A stretch of 6,575 nt of DNA, taken from NCBI GenBank assembly GCA_947490035.1, contig CANLGS010000243.1, positions 1 to 6,575 on the forward strand. Reading direction: 5' to 3'. The stretch comes from Gemmataceae bacterium (GTDB lineage Bacteria; Planctomycetota; Planctomycetia; Gemmatales; Gemmataceae). How positions within the stretch are numbered: position 1 is the stretch's first letter; each line of letters opens with the position of its first letter. The translations under genes were made by a program, and so were the position numbers. The notes under the pieces were generated by a model that did not search any database, was not told where the DNA came from, and worked only from the letters and a program-made list of their open reading frames with translations. Positions 1 to 6,451 of this stretch are shown here, piece after piece.

Positions 1-1815
1 GAGTTGCCCGAGTTTGCCGAACTCGCCGGGGGTGTCCACGATCCCGCGGCCGAAGTGGTTCAGCCAAACGCGATTCGCCATCACGCGCCCGAACAGCGGG
101 TGCGATCCGTCGGTGATGTACTTCGCCCACGCGAGCCGCCGCCCGGTGCTCTGATCGGTCGCGGGCTTGGCCACGATCTCGAACCGCTTGTCATCGGGGG
201 CCGCGACGGTCAGGTCCGCGGCGGCAAGGGCTAGCCCTTTGGGGTGCCTTGCGTCGCCGCGGTAGTACAGCTTCGTTTCGGGCACGCGGCCAATCACCTC
301 GGTCGTGACCGCGACAAACCCCTCGGCCGGGCGCTCGGCGCGCTTCTGAGCGATTTTCAACTGTTCAGCCTTTAGTTCGTCCGCGACCTTCGCGTTGTAT
401 TGGTACAGCACACCGGGCGCGATGTTGAGCTTCGGGTTCGACGCGACCAACTTCTTCTGTTCCGCAGTGCGACTGTCAGCGGGCGCGTCGAACGCGGACT
501 TGAGTTTCGCTCTCTCGCTTTCGGGGAATTTCTCCAACTCCTTCTCGAACGCGGCTCGCACCGCAGTGGCTTGCTTCGTGTTGAACGCGGCCTGCATCTT
601 GTTCGCTTCGGCTTCGACCGCGGTGGCCTTCACGCGGTCTGCATCGGTGTACAGCGATACGAGCCGCTCCGCGGGCTTGCGCCACTTCCCAGGATCGAGC
701 GCCGGCTCGAACACCGCACGAAGCTGGAAGTAGTCACGCTGCGGAATCGGGTCGTAGCGGTGGTCGTGGCACTGCGCGCACCCGACCGACGAGCCGAGTA
801 ACCCGGACGAAACCACTTTCAGCACGTCCGTCATCACCTGTTCGGCGTCGGTCGCGCCGGTCGCTGTGCCGTCCGGGGCGGTGCGCAGGTAGCCAGTCGC
901 GGCGAGCAGTTCCACCTGTTCTGGTTTCAGGTTGCTCCACGAGCGCGGGACCAACTCGTCGCCCGCGAGTTGCTCGGTGACGAACCGGTTAAGGGGCTTG
1001 TCGGCGTTCAGTGCGCGAATGACGTAGTCGCGATACCGCCACGCGTGCGCGCGGACGGTGTCGGTGTTGCCGTCGCCATCGCTGTCCGCGTAGCCGGCCA
1101 CGTCGAGCCAGTGCCGCCCCCAGCGCTCGCCGTACCGCTCACTCGCGAGCAACCGGTCGATGAGCTTCTCGTAAGCGTCGGGCGACTGGTCTTTCTCGAA
1201 CTGCTCGATCTCCGCGACCGTTGGTGGCAGCCCTGTAAGGTCGAACGCCGCACGGCGGATGAGCGTCGCGCGGTCTGCCTCTGGGTTGAAATCGAGGTTC
1301 TTTTCGCGGAGTTTGGCGAGAACGAACGCGTCAATCGGGTTGCGGATCAGTTGTTTCGAGTTTGCGACGACGGGCACGACGGGCCGCTTGAGCGGCTGGT
1401 AGAACCAATACGCGCGTTCGTCCGCAGTGATGCCGAGACCGGGTGGGAGAGTCGCGGGTTCGTCGCGAAGCGTCGGCGCGCCGGCCGCGATCCACTTCTC
1501 GATGAACGCGATCTGGTCCGCGGGCACCTTCTTCTCGCCGGGCGGCATCTCGCCGGCCTTCATTCGTTCGATGAGCAAGCTCTTTGCCGGCTCTTTTGCC
1601 ACGAGCGCCGCGCCGTTCTTGCCGCCCGTGACGGCGAATCGTTTCAGTCGCAGGTCAAGACCGCTCGCGGGCTTCTCACCGCCGCCGTGACAGTCGAGGC
1701 AGTACGTCTTGAGGATCGGCCTAACGTGCTGCTCGAAAGTAATCGGCTCCGCGGCGGGCACCTGCCCGGCGGTGACGGCGAGCAGCCCGAAAGCAACGAG
1801 GAAGCCGCGGCGCAT
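1..1815 (-). CDS. PSCyt1/DUF1549/DUF1553 planctomycete cytochrome-domain protein (C-terminus beyond window)
   Basis: The minus-strand frame is open from an ATG at 1815 to the left edge, giving 605 codons without a stop. Residues 1-22 form a signal peptide (MRR, then a hydrophobic run ending VPAAE), so the protein is probably exported. A haem c motif CLDCH lies at residues 39-43 (bases 1687-1701), preceded by FEQHVRPIL, which is typical of the planctomycete cytochrome C domain (PSCyt1). NPIDAFV at 159-165, HWLDVAGYADSDG at 235-247 and CAQCHDHRYDPI from 346 mark DUF1549 (PSCyt2). A lysine/glutamate-rich, coiled-coil-like insert lies around 390-480. DGSHPLFGRVMANRVW near 569-584 and HFGRGIV at 587 open DUF1553 (PSD1), which the edge cuts. 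Family members are commonly 700-1000 aa, so at least 100 residues are missing. No clear Shine-Dalgarno precedes the ATG. The function of these abundant planctomycete proteins is not firmly established; redox or polysaccharide-related roles have been suggested. Members are often followed by a DUF1501 gene, which would lie left of this window. Family assignment is firm; role is inferred. Confidence 0.94.
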   Translation of the reverse strand, partial: MRRGFLVAFGLLAVTAGQVPAAEPITFEQHVRPILKTYCLDCHGGGEKPASGLDLRLKRFAVTGGKNGAALVAKEPAKSLLIERMKAGEMPPGEKKVPADQIAFIEKWIAAGAPTLRDEPATLPPGLGITADERAYWFYQPLKRPVVPVVANSKQLIRNPIDAFVLAKLREKNLDFNPEADRATLIRRAAFDLTGLPPTVAEIEQFEKDQSPDAYEKLIDRLLASERYGERWGRHWLDVAGYADSDGDGNTDTVRAHAWRYRDYVIRALNADKPLNRFVTEQLAGDELVPRSWSNLKPEQVELLAATGYLRTAPDGTATGATDAEQVMTDVLKVVSSGLLGSSVGCAQCHDHRYDPIPQRDYFQLRAVFEPALDPGKWRKPAERLVSLYTDADRVKATAVEAEANKMQAAFNTKQATAVRAAFEKELEKFPESERAKLKSAFDAPADSRTAEQKKLVASNPKLNIAPGVLYQYNAKVADELKAEQLKIAQKRAERPAEGFVAVTTEVIGRVPETKLYYRGDARHPKGLALAAADLTVAAPDDKRFEIVAKPATDQSTGRRLAWAKYITDGSHPLFGRVMANRVWLNHFGRGIVDTPGEFGKLGQL

Positions 1816-1989
1816 AGGTGGGGATGTTAAGGCGTGAAGGGCGAAGCCGGCGGGAGGAATGTTAGCGTACCACTCGCGCCGCGCCACGTCCAGGGCGAGG
1901 GGCGACTTGGGCTGGACGCTGCTCGCGGCGGTTGGGTGTCGGCTGATTCGTGTGAAGTGTTCGTGGCGGGGCGTTGAAGGTCGTGAACC

Positions 1990-3234
1990 GTGTGGTCGCG
2001 ACCGAACCGACCAATCCGCATTGAAAGGGCTGGCTTCAAGTTCCACGCGGTACTCGTGGTGAACTCGGCGCACCAGGCCGCGCTCGCCGGGCCGGACAAC
2101 GAGCGCTGGCTGCCCATCTTCTGGGCGCTGGACAACTTCAAATCGGCGCAGGCTACCAACCTGAAGGAGAGCGGCTGGCGGATGAAGCCGGCCGACGAGT
2201 CGAAGGTGCCGACCGCGGCGAACGCGCGCGCGGCGTTCACCACCGCGATGGATAACTGGGACGTGGCGGTGTCCGCGCTCGCGCGCACCGCGACCGCGGG
2301 CGAGTTGTTCGACCTGTTCGCTCGTTACGGCAGCCGCGACTTCCGGGACATCGGCCACAAGATCATCTACGTGTGCAACGCGTTCCGCACGCTGGACGTG
2401 ATCGGCTGGCACCACGCGGAACCGGTGCTGCGGTCGCTCGCGTTCGCGCTGTTGAAGTACGACGGCAAGAACCCCGCGAAGGAAGACCTGGAACCGGATC
2501 GCCCCGGTCGGAAGAACGCCGAGCGCATCAGGAACGTCGTCCCGCCGCGCAAGCGCGCCGACAAGCCCGACCCCGCCGTGACGAAAGAACTCGTGAAGGC
2601 GCTGCGCTCCGCCACCGCGGAGGACATGGGCGAGGCGGTGGCGAAGCTGACCGCGGCCGGCGATGCTTCAGCGCGGTTCGCGTGGGACGGGCTGTTCCTC
2701 GGCGCCGGCGAGTTGCTCATGCGGCAACCGGGCATCGTCGGGCTGCACACCCTGACCACGCTCAACGCCCTGCACTACGCGGCCCGCACCACCGGCGACG
2801 CCAGTTTGCGAGCGTTCCTGACCCTGCAAGCCGCTTCGTTCCTGCCGATGTTCCGCGACCGGATGAAGACCGGCAAGATGGCCGACGTGAAGATCGACGA
2901 ACTGCACACGCGCGAAGAGGACAAGGAGTTCAAGGTGCGCGACGTGTACGCGGAGTTGTCGCGCAACAAGGAGACGGCGGCGCGCACCGCGCTGTCCGTG
3001 CTGAAGGCCGACCCGAAGAAGGCGAAGGAGTTGATCGACGAGGGGCGGCGGCTGATCTTCCTGAAGGGCACTGACGCGCACGACTACAAGTTCAGCACGT
3101 CGGTGATGGAGGACGCGGCGTTCGTGTCACCGGAGTGGCGCAGCCACTTCCTGGCCGCGAGCGTGTACTGGCTGAAAGGCTCCGAGACGCCCGACGCGCC
3201 CCTGGTGAATCGCACCCGCGCGGCGCTGGCGTAA
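1990..3234 (+). CDS. Histidine-rich hypothetical protein, possibly questin-oxidase-like, N-terminally truncated
   Basis: This is a 414-aa frame starting at GTG 1990, with GAAGG at 1976-1980 as a possible ribosome binding site. There is no signal peptide or membrane segment, so the product is probably cytosolic. Segments that look conserved are FKFHAVLVVNSAH (16-28), WLPIFWALDNFKSAQA (40-55), YGSRDFRDIGHKIIYV (113-128), GWHHAEPVLRSLA (139-151), ELLMRQPGIVGLHTLTTLNALH (split over 241-262) and DAHDYKF (362-368). Histidines recur at 19, 28, 123, 141, 142, 253, 262 and 364, suggesting a metal or cofactor site. From memory, planctomycete and verrucomicrobial homologues are about 480-520 aa and carry a TAT-like leader plus further sequence before the FKFHAV segment. 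Here residues 1-14 have low GC3 and look non-coding, and coding-like codon use starts abruptly near base 2032. No in-frame ATG occurs before M65. The H-x-L-T-x-x-x-A-L helix and the late HDYKF segment recall the questin oxidase family (PF14027), but only loosely. The gene may be a shortened active version or a pseudogene. Confidence 0.75.
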   Translation: MWSRPNRPIRIERAGFKFHAVLVVNSAHQAALAGPDNERWLPIFWALDNFKSAQATNLKESGWRMKPADESKVPTAANARAAFTTAMDNWDVAVSALARTATAGELFDLFARYGSRDFRDIGHKIIYVCNAFRTLDVIGWHHAEPVLRSLAFALLKYDGKNPAKEDLEPDRPGRKNAERIRNVVPPRKRADKPDPAVTKELVKALRSATAEDMGEAVAKLTAAGDASARFAWDGLFLGAGELLMRQPGIVGLHTLTTLNALHYAARTTGDASLRAFLTLQAASFLPMFRDRMKTGKMADVKIDELHTREEDKEFKVRDVYAELSRNKETAARTALSVLKADPKKAKELIDEGRRLIFLKGTDAHDYKFSTSVMEDAAFVSPEWRSHFLAASVYWLKGSETPDAPLVNRTRAALA

Positions 3235-3237
3235 GCG

Positions 3238-3287
3238 ACTTCGCCGCTTGCGGCTTCGCAAGTGCGAAGCCACAAGCGGCGTGAAGT
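3238..3287. terminator. Long hairpin after the 414-aa gene; putative terminator or palindromic repeat
   Basis: The arms 3242-3259 and 3264-3281 are complementary at 17 of 18 positions (one C/A mismatch, 3251 with 3272), with a 4-base loop AAGT at 3260-3263. Four more pairs (3238-3241 with 3284-3287) are possible across a two-base bulge. The hairpin starts four bases after the TAA at 3232-3234, a natural place for a transcription terminator. No T-run follows on either strand, so it is not a classical intrinsic terminator. It could instead protect the mRNA 3' end or be a dispersed palindromic repeat. Confidence 0.5.
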
Positions 3288-3420
3288 ATCCATCACCACC
3301 GCAACTCACCAGCGCCAATTCCACACACACTTCCCTCACCCTATTCATTAGGAACGTTCGGCTTGTGGGGGAGAATACACGCGCTCCTTCAACCCCCTCC
3401 ACAACCTTACGAGAACCAAC

Positions 3421-4368
3421 ATGCGCGCGACGCGCCATCGGTCGGCGTTTACCCTTATTGAACTGCTCGTCGTCATTGCAATCATCGCCATCTTGATTGG
3501 TCTGCTGCTGCCCGCGGTGCAGAAAGTGCGCGAGGCTGCGGCACGCATGAAGTGCCAGAATCACATGAAGCAGATCGGGCTCGCACTGCATAACTATCAC
3601 AACGCCTACACGATGCTCCCGCCGGGTGGCGTCTCGAAGATCAGCGCCCCGGCCCAGCCCACCAGCGAAGCCGGCGTTGCCTTTCACGTACTCATCCTGC
3701 CGTACATCGAACAGACCGCGCTACTGGCAAAATTCGACGTGACGAAGGGCTATCGTGTGGCGATCAACTACCAGCTCTCGGCGCTGCGGGTCGCGATCTT
3801 CACGTGCCCGAGTTCGTCCATGGAGAAGACCTCGATCGCCTCGGAGCGCGTCGCGACCGACCCGGCGGGCGGGCCCGGTACGACGCTCACGGACGACCCG
3901 TGGACGACCCACTACTACGGGAACGCCGGCCCGAAAGGCGGGTCATATCAGGTGGACACGCCGACCGCGGCGGGGACCGGCAACGGCGGTCTCGCCCTCC
4001 AGGGAACGCTGTACCGCGATTCCACGACCCGGTTCACGGACATCACCGACGGTCTGTCGAACACGCTGCTCCTCGGGGAGATTTCGTCCAACGCGAACTC
4101 GCTCGGCTACCGGACGTACATTCGCGGCTGCAACTCCAGCACCGGGTTGGCGTGCGGTTCGACGCGGAACGTGACCTTCCCCATCAACTCGACGCCCTAC
4201 AACGGCGCGACGGGGTTCAACGACATCAGCTTCGCGAGTCAGCACACCGGTGGCGCTAACTTCGTGATGAGCGACGGCAGCGTTCGGTTCATACCCAACA
4301 GCGTTGATTTCACGGTTTTCCAAGGCATAGCGAGCCGCAACGGTGGCGAAGTGGCGAACCTGAACTGA
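3421..4368 (+). CDS. DUF1559 domain protein with type IV pilin-like N-terminus
   Basis: This 315-aa product starts with a short basic leader (MRATRHRSA) followed by [20 protein letters not shown], the prepilin cleavage/methylation motif. Cleavage is expected between A9 and F10; Ala replaces the more usual Gly at -1, and E14 is the +5 glutamate. The hydrophobic helix continues into [17 protein letters not shown], the standard entry to DUF1559 (SBP_bac_10). At the C-terminus [17 protein letters not shown] gives the H-X9-DG motif (H275, D285, G286). The length is normal for the family, which is greatly expanded in planctomycetes. The protein is probably processed by a prepilin peptidase and anchored in, or exported across, the inner membrane; the biological role is unknown. 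The ATG at 3421 fits the leader exactly, with at most a weak GAG Shine-Dalgarno about eight bases upstream. A poor -10-like GAGAAT lies at 3371-3376. The lipoprotein gene follows after 31 bases, so co-transcription is likely. Confidence 0.95.
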   Translation: MRATRHRSAFTLIELLVVIAIIAILIGLLLPAVQKVREAAARMKCQNHMKQIGLALHNYHNAYTMLPPGGVSKISAPAQPTSEAGVAFHVLILPYIEQTALLAKFDVTKGYRVAINYQLSALRVAIFTCPSSSMEKTSIASERVATDPAGGPGTTLTDDPWTTHYYGNAGPKGGSYQVDTPTAAGTGNGGLALQGTLYRDSTTRFTDITDGLSNTLLLGEISSNANSLGYRTYIRGCNSSTGLACGSTRNVTFPINSTPYNGATGFNDISFASQHTGGANFVMSDGSVRFIPNSVDFTVFQGIASRNGGEVANLN

Positions 4369-4399
4369 CCAAGCCGCGACGTTGGTCGAACCGGGGGGA

Positions 4400-4831
4400 A
4401 TGATGCTGCGATTGAATCGAGTTTTGTGTGGGTTGCTGCTCGCGTGCCTTGTCGCGGGGTGTGGTTCATCGGATTCCGGTGTTCACCATCTGTCCGGGAA
4501 GGTGACGTTCAACGGTCAACCGGTGCCGAAGGGGAGGATTTTGTTCCTCCCCAACGCGACCCTGGGCGGGTCCGGTCAGGGGTGCTTCGCGGAGATCAAC
4601 GACGGGGTGTACGACACGCGCGCGAGTGGCGCGCCCACGCCTGAAGGCGCGACCACGGTTCGCATCGAAGGGTTCGACGGGAAGACCAGCGCCTCGAACT
4701 CGGTCGGGAAGCCGCTCTTCTTGGGCTACGAAGTGAAATTGGAATCGCTGCGGGCGGGCGTGACCCAGGATTTCGACGTGCCCGCGGCCGCTGCAAAAAC
4801 GTTGCCCAAAGCCGGCGAAGAAGCGCCCTGA
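4400..4831 (+). CDS. Small lipoprotein paired with DUF1559 gene, carboxypeptidase-regulatory-like fold
   Basis: From ATG 4400 the product is 143 aa; an alternative ATG at 4403 gives one residue less and sits better behind the G-rich GGGGGG at 4393-4398. A TTG 18 bases upstream also keeps the frame but would add non-leader-like residues. The N-terminus (MMLRLNR, then VLCGLLLACLVAGC) is a lipoprotein signal peptide with lipobox LVAGC and acylated Cys21. The mature part carries LSGKVTFNGQPVPKGRILF (31-49), the start of a small beta-sandwich seen in many planctomycete lipoproteins and often annotated as carboxypeptidase regulatory-like or transthyretin-like. An AEINDGVYDT strand and a PEGATTVRIEGFDG strand follow. 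The tail is Ala/Lys-rich. It lies 31 bases after the DUF1559 stop, a gene order I recall as common in planctomycetes, so the two products may act together at the cell envelope. The function is unknown. The stop codon is nine bases from the stop of the facing gene. Confidence 0.88.
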   Translation: MMLRLNRVLCGLLLACLVAGCGSSDSGVHHLSGKVTFNGQPVPKGRILFLPNATLGGSGQGCFAEINDGVYDTRASGAPTPEGATTVRIEGFDGKTSASNSVGKPLFLGYEVKLESLRAGVTQDFDVPAAAAKTLPKAGEEAP

Positions 4832-4840
4832 CGCCCGCCG

Positions 4841-5719
4841 TCACTTCTCCGTCTTGAGCGGCTTCGCGAACACGCCCAGGTGACTACCGGAGACGCGCTC
4901 CGTGCCGGGCTTGTTGGCGTGAATCGGCTTGTTGAGTACCGACGCCTTCCCGTCGGCGCCCGCGACGACCATCGTCGTCGTGCCGCCGCCGTCGAGGTTG
5001 ATCCCGTCGGCGGCGCCCAACCCCGTTAACCACTCGCCGACCTCCTGGATCGACGCACCCTGGCTCCACTCCTCCTGTCGCCCGTCGATGACCAAGAGGT
5101 AGAGGAACTTGCCGTCGGCGGAAACGCCGGCGGCGGTGCGCGGGTGGAGCAACCCCTTGTTGTAGTCGGGTAATTTGTCCGGCACCTTGCCGTTCTTGAG
5201 GACGATCTGGAAGCCGCCGACCGCGGTGTGTACGTCCTTCAACTCGAACGGCGGAGCGGACAGCCACGCCTTGTTCTTCTTCGACAGCAGCAGCGCATCG
5301 TACTTGTCGTTGCCCTTTGAAACGACCGCCCCGCCCGACACGTGAAGACCGGCGACGTCCTGCTCCTTCCCCTCTTCGGCGCGCACCGGGCCGAACGCGC
5401 TCGCGTTGATCGCGACCTGACACTTGTGTGTGGTGAGGAACGTACTCGTCTTGAGTCCGGCGGTTTTCGTCGGCTTGTCCGCGACGGGTGGCGTGGCGAG
5501 GAACGCGACGCCGTCCGCGGTCAGGTCGATGCGGACGGCGTGACCGCGCATCGCTCGTGGCGCTTTGGCCGCGAGTTCGACGTGATCCACGCCGTGGAAG
5601 ATCGGCTTCCACTTCAATTCACCGCGAAACGGTTCCGGCGCGTCCGCCCCGCGCACGAGCGGGACGAACGCGACCAGCAGTAACAACGCAGGCCACTGGC
5701 GCCACAGTCGGACGTTCAT
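4841..5719 (-). CDS. Secreted phosphodiester glycosidase family protein (NAGPA-type, PF09992)
   Basis: This 292-aa product starts at ATG 5719, seven bases after a clear GGAG (5727-5730, minus strand). Residues 1-24 or 1-27 are a signal peptide (MNVRLWRQW, then ALLLLVAFVPLV, ending VRGADA), so it is exported. Family features in order are: an N-terminal segment with VRIDLTADGVAFLATPP (62-78), INAS (104-107), GGFQIVLKNGK (168-178), HPRTAAGVS (192-200), LVIDGR (209-214) and the hallmark INLDGGG (240-246) with TTMVV following. Together these identify the domain named after the mammalian uncovering enzyme N-acetylglucosamine-1-phosphodiester alpha-N-acetylglucosaminidase; bacterial members are thought to cleave sugar phosphodiesters in envelope or exopolysaccharide. 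The domain fills the whole protein and looks complete. The actual substrate cannot be read from the sequence. The gene converges on the lipoprotein gene, and no strong terminator is visible in the nine bases between them. Confidence 0.93.
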   Translation of the reverse strand: MNVRLWRQWPALLLLVAFVPLVRGADAPEPFRGELKWKPIFHGVDHVELAAKAPRAMRGHAVRIDLTADGVAFLATPPVADKPTKTAGLKTSTFLTTHKCQVAINASAFGPVRAEEGKEQDVAGLHVSGGAVVSKGNDKYDALLLSKKNKAWLSAPPFELKDVHTAVGGFQIVLKNGKVPDKLPDYNKGLLHPRTAAGVSADGKFLYLLVIDGRQEEWSQGASIQEVGEWLTGLGAADGINLDGGGTTTMVVAGADGKASVLNKPIHANKPGTERVSGSHLGVFAKPLKTEK

Positions 5720-5726
5720 TCGCGAT

Positions 5727-5730
5727 CTCC
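5727..5730 (-). promoter_or_regulatory. Shine-Dalgarno GGAG for the NAGPA-type gene
   Basis: Read on the minus strand, GGAG lies seven bases before the ATG at 5719. It fixes this start, which also gives a well-formed signal peptide. Most other starts in the window have weaker or no such site. Confidence 0.65.
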
Positions 5731-5752
5731 GTTGCGCCGCGCGAGCGGTCGG

Positions 5753-5854
5753 TTACTCGTCTTCCTCGCGGAGCTTCGCGAGGACGTTGAGATTGGGTCC
5801 CTCGGTCATTTCGGCAGGGAATGGTCGGAAACGCTGGGAATCCCAGGGTTCCGG
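5753..5854 (-). pseudogene. C-terminal-looking protein remnant upstream of the NAGPA-type gene
   Basis: On the minus strand a frame is open from 5881 to a TAA at 5753-5755. Its part from about 5854 reads PEPWDSQRFRPFPAEMTE, then GPNLNVLAKLREEDE and stop. The last 18 residues could be translated from ATG 5809, but no ribosome binding site is evident and an in-frame stop lies at 5882-5884. The composition (charged amphipathic end LAKLREEDE, high-GC third positions near the end) resembles the C-terminus of a real protein whose body is missing. The TAA lies 33 bases before the NAGPA-type start, spacing expected of an upstream operon partner. I do not recognise the family. It may be chance in high-GC DNA, or the tail of a gene lost when the segment to its right was rearranged. 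Confidence 0.35.
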
Positions 5855-5949
5855 CGCACATGCCGTGCCGAAAGCTGAAGGTCATCTGGGAAATAGGGGT
5901 CAAGAAGGCCATCGACACGGACAAGCGCATCGAGCGCGGCAACCCCTAG
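5821..5949 (+). pseudogene. Short plus-strand frame, probable gene scrap
   Basis: ATG 5821 opens a 42-codon frame to TAG 5947-5949, with a second in-frame ATG at 5860 (29 codons). AGGGA abuts the first ATG too closely to be a good ribosome binding site. The second half reads KLKVIWEIGVKKAIDTDKRI then ERGNP and has strong coding-like third-position GC, whereas the first half overlaps the coding-like minus-strand remnant and does not look like protein. The simplest reading is that real coding sequence starts near 5865 and its 5' part has been lost. I do not recognise a family. It could also be a genuine micro-protein lying 41 bases upstream of the 72-aa gene. Confidence 0.35.
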
Positions 5950-5979
5950 CGCGAGCCGGTTCGCCCGCCCCCACCCCTT

Positions 5980-5983
5980 GAGG
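5980..5983 (+). promoter_or_regulatory. Shine-Dalgarno GAGG for the 72-aa orphan gene
   Basis: GAGG ends seven bases before ATG 5991. This spacing picks that start over an overlapping frame at 5978, which has no such site. Confidence 0.6.
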
Positions 5984-5990
5984 CCACCCC

Positions 5991-6209
5991 ATGATCACCG
6001 ACTTCGCCGACGCCAATTTGTACGTCGTGTTCACCCAAGGGCTCGGCGCGAACCCGCCGCCGGCCCGCGTGGTCGGCCCGTTCCGCGTCGTGCGCTGGGG
6101 CGCGAAGGGGCTCTGGGCGTACGGCGATCCGGCGCCAGGGGATGCGATACCCGAAGCGGTCCGGATCGCAACCCATCTGGTGTTCCCCCGCTGCGCGTCG
6201 AAGTGGTGA
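5991..6209 (+). CDS. Small hypothetical protein of 72 aa
   Basis: ATG 5991 to TGA 6207-6209, with GAGG at ideal spacing. The product starts MITDFADANLYVVFTQGLGA, continues through a proline-rich turn (NPPPARVVGPF), a basic/aromatic stretch (RVVRWGAKGLWAYGD) and ends HLVFPRCASKW. There is no signal peptide and no long hydrophobic helix; the alternating hydrophobic pattern suggests a small soluble beta-rich fold. Third positions are strongly GC, as expected of coding sequence in this genome. I recognise no family. It lies between two probable gene fragments in a stretch with accessory character, so it may be cargo of a decayed mobile element. It could be a single-domain orphan or itself a remnant. 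Confidence 0.6.
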   Translation: MITDFADANLYVVFTQGLGANPPPARVVGPFRVVRWGAKGLWAYGDPAPGDAIPEAVRIATHLVFPRCASKW

Positions 6210-6223
6210 GGCGTTCAGTATAG

Positions 6224-6451
6224 CGTCTGCGGGGAACGGTCGCGAGCCAGGTCGCGGACCTCGCACACGCGACCGCGATCATGGTGGACGCGATGGCCCT
6301 GATGGGTGAGATGCTGAAAGAGGTGGAGAAGAACACCGGTGGCCGACCACCGGAAACCTCTACCAAGCGGGAAGGGGTTTCTCGGCCGGCCACGATCCCA
6401 GAGCAAGGCATCTCGCACAAACAGTCCGCGAACGCGCAGGCTCTGGCGGCA
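6224..6451 (+). pseudogene. Headless fragment resembling a phage/plasmid-type accessory protein
   Basis: After an in-frame TAG at 6221-6223 the frame stays open to the window end. It reads VASQVADLAHATAIMVDAMA, then LMGEMLKEVEKNTGGRPPET, a linker STKREGVSRPAT, and GISHKQSANAQALAA to 6451. The pattern GE(M/L)L(K/R)xxEKNxGGRP followed by a linker and GISxxQS...A is one I recall from small proteins of phages, plasmids and accessory islands, some annotated as ParB-like or DNA-binding. The first ATG (6281) lies inside the conserved-looking helix and has no convincing ribosome binding site, so the beginning seems lost. After 6451 the frame becomes unprotein-like (WFKTATFWVTAGIRAHPG), suggesting a second breakpoint. 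The middle third of a protein flanked by non-homologous DNA fits a pseudogene. A functional short protein from ATG 6281 is less likely. Confidence 0.5.

Noticed and set aside
970..1830. 286-aa plus-strand open frame
   Set aside because: It is antisense to the PSCyt1/DUF1549/DUF1553 gene in register with its codons; the opposite strand encodes clear family motifs, and this frame is Arg/Val-rich with none.
1816..1989. Divergent intergenic region as a regulated bidirectional promoter
   Set aside because: I found no convincing -35/-10 pair, operator palindrome or riboswitch-like structure in it.
1827..2288. 153-aa minus-strand frame across the divergent gap
   Set aside because: It overlaps the coding-like start of the 414-aa gene, lacks a recognisable domain and has Ser/Pro-rich shadow composition.
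2373..3074. 233-aa plus-strand frame inside the 414-aa gene
   Set aside because: It is extremely Arg/Gly-rich with no domain pattern, a typical high-GC shadow of the real frame.
3127..3687. 186-aa minus-strand frame spanning the intergenic hairpin and the DUF1559 start
   Set aside because: It would cover two well-supported plus-strand genes and the palindrome, and shows no family motif.
5619..5942. 107-aa minus-strand frame overlapping the glycosidase start
   Set aside because: It uses a different register from both the glycosidase gene and the upstream remnant, is Arg/Pro-rich and has no ribosome binding site.
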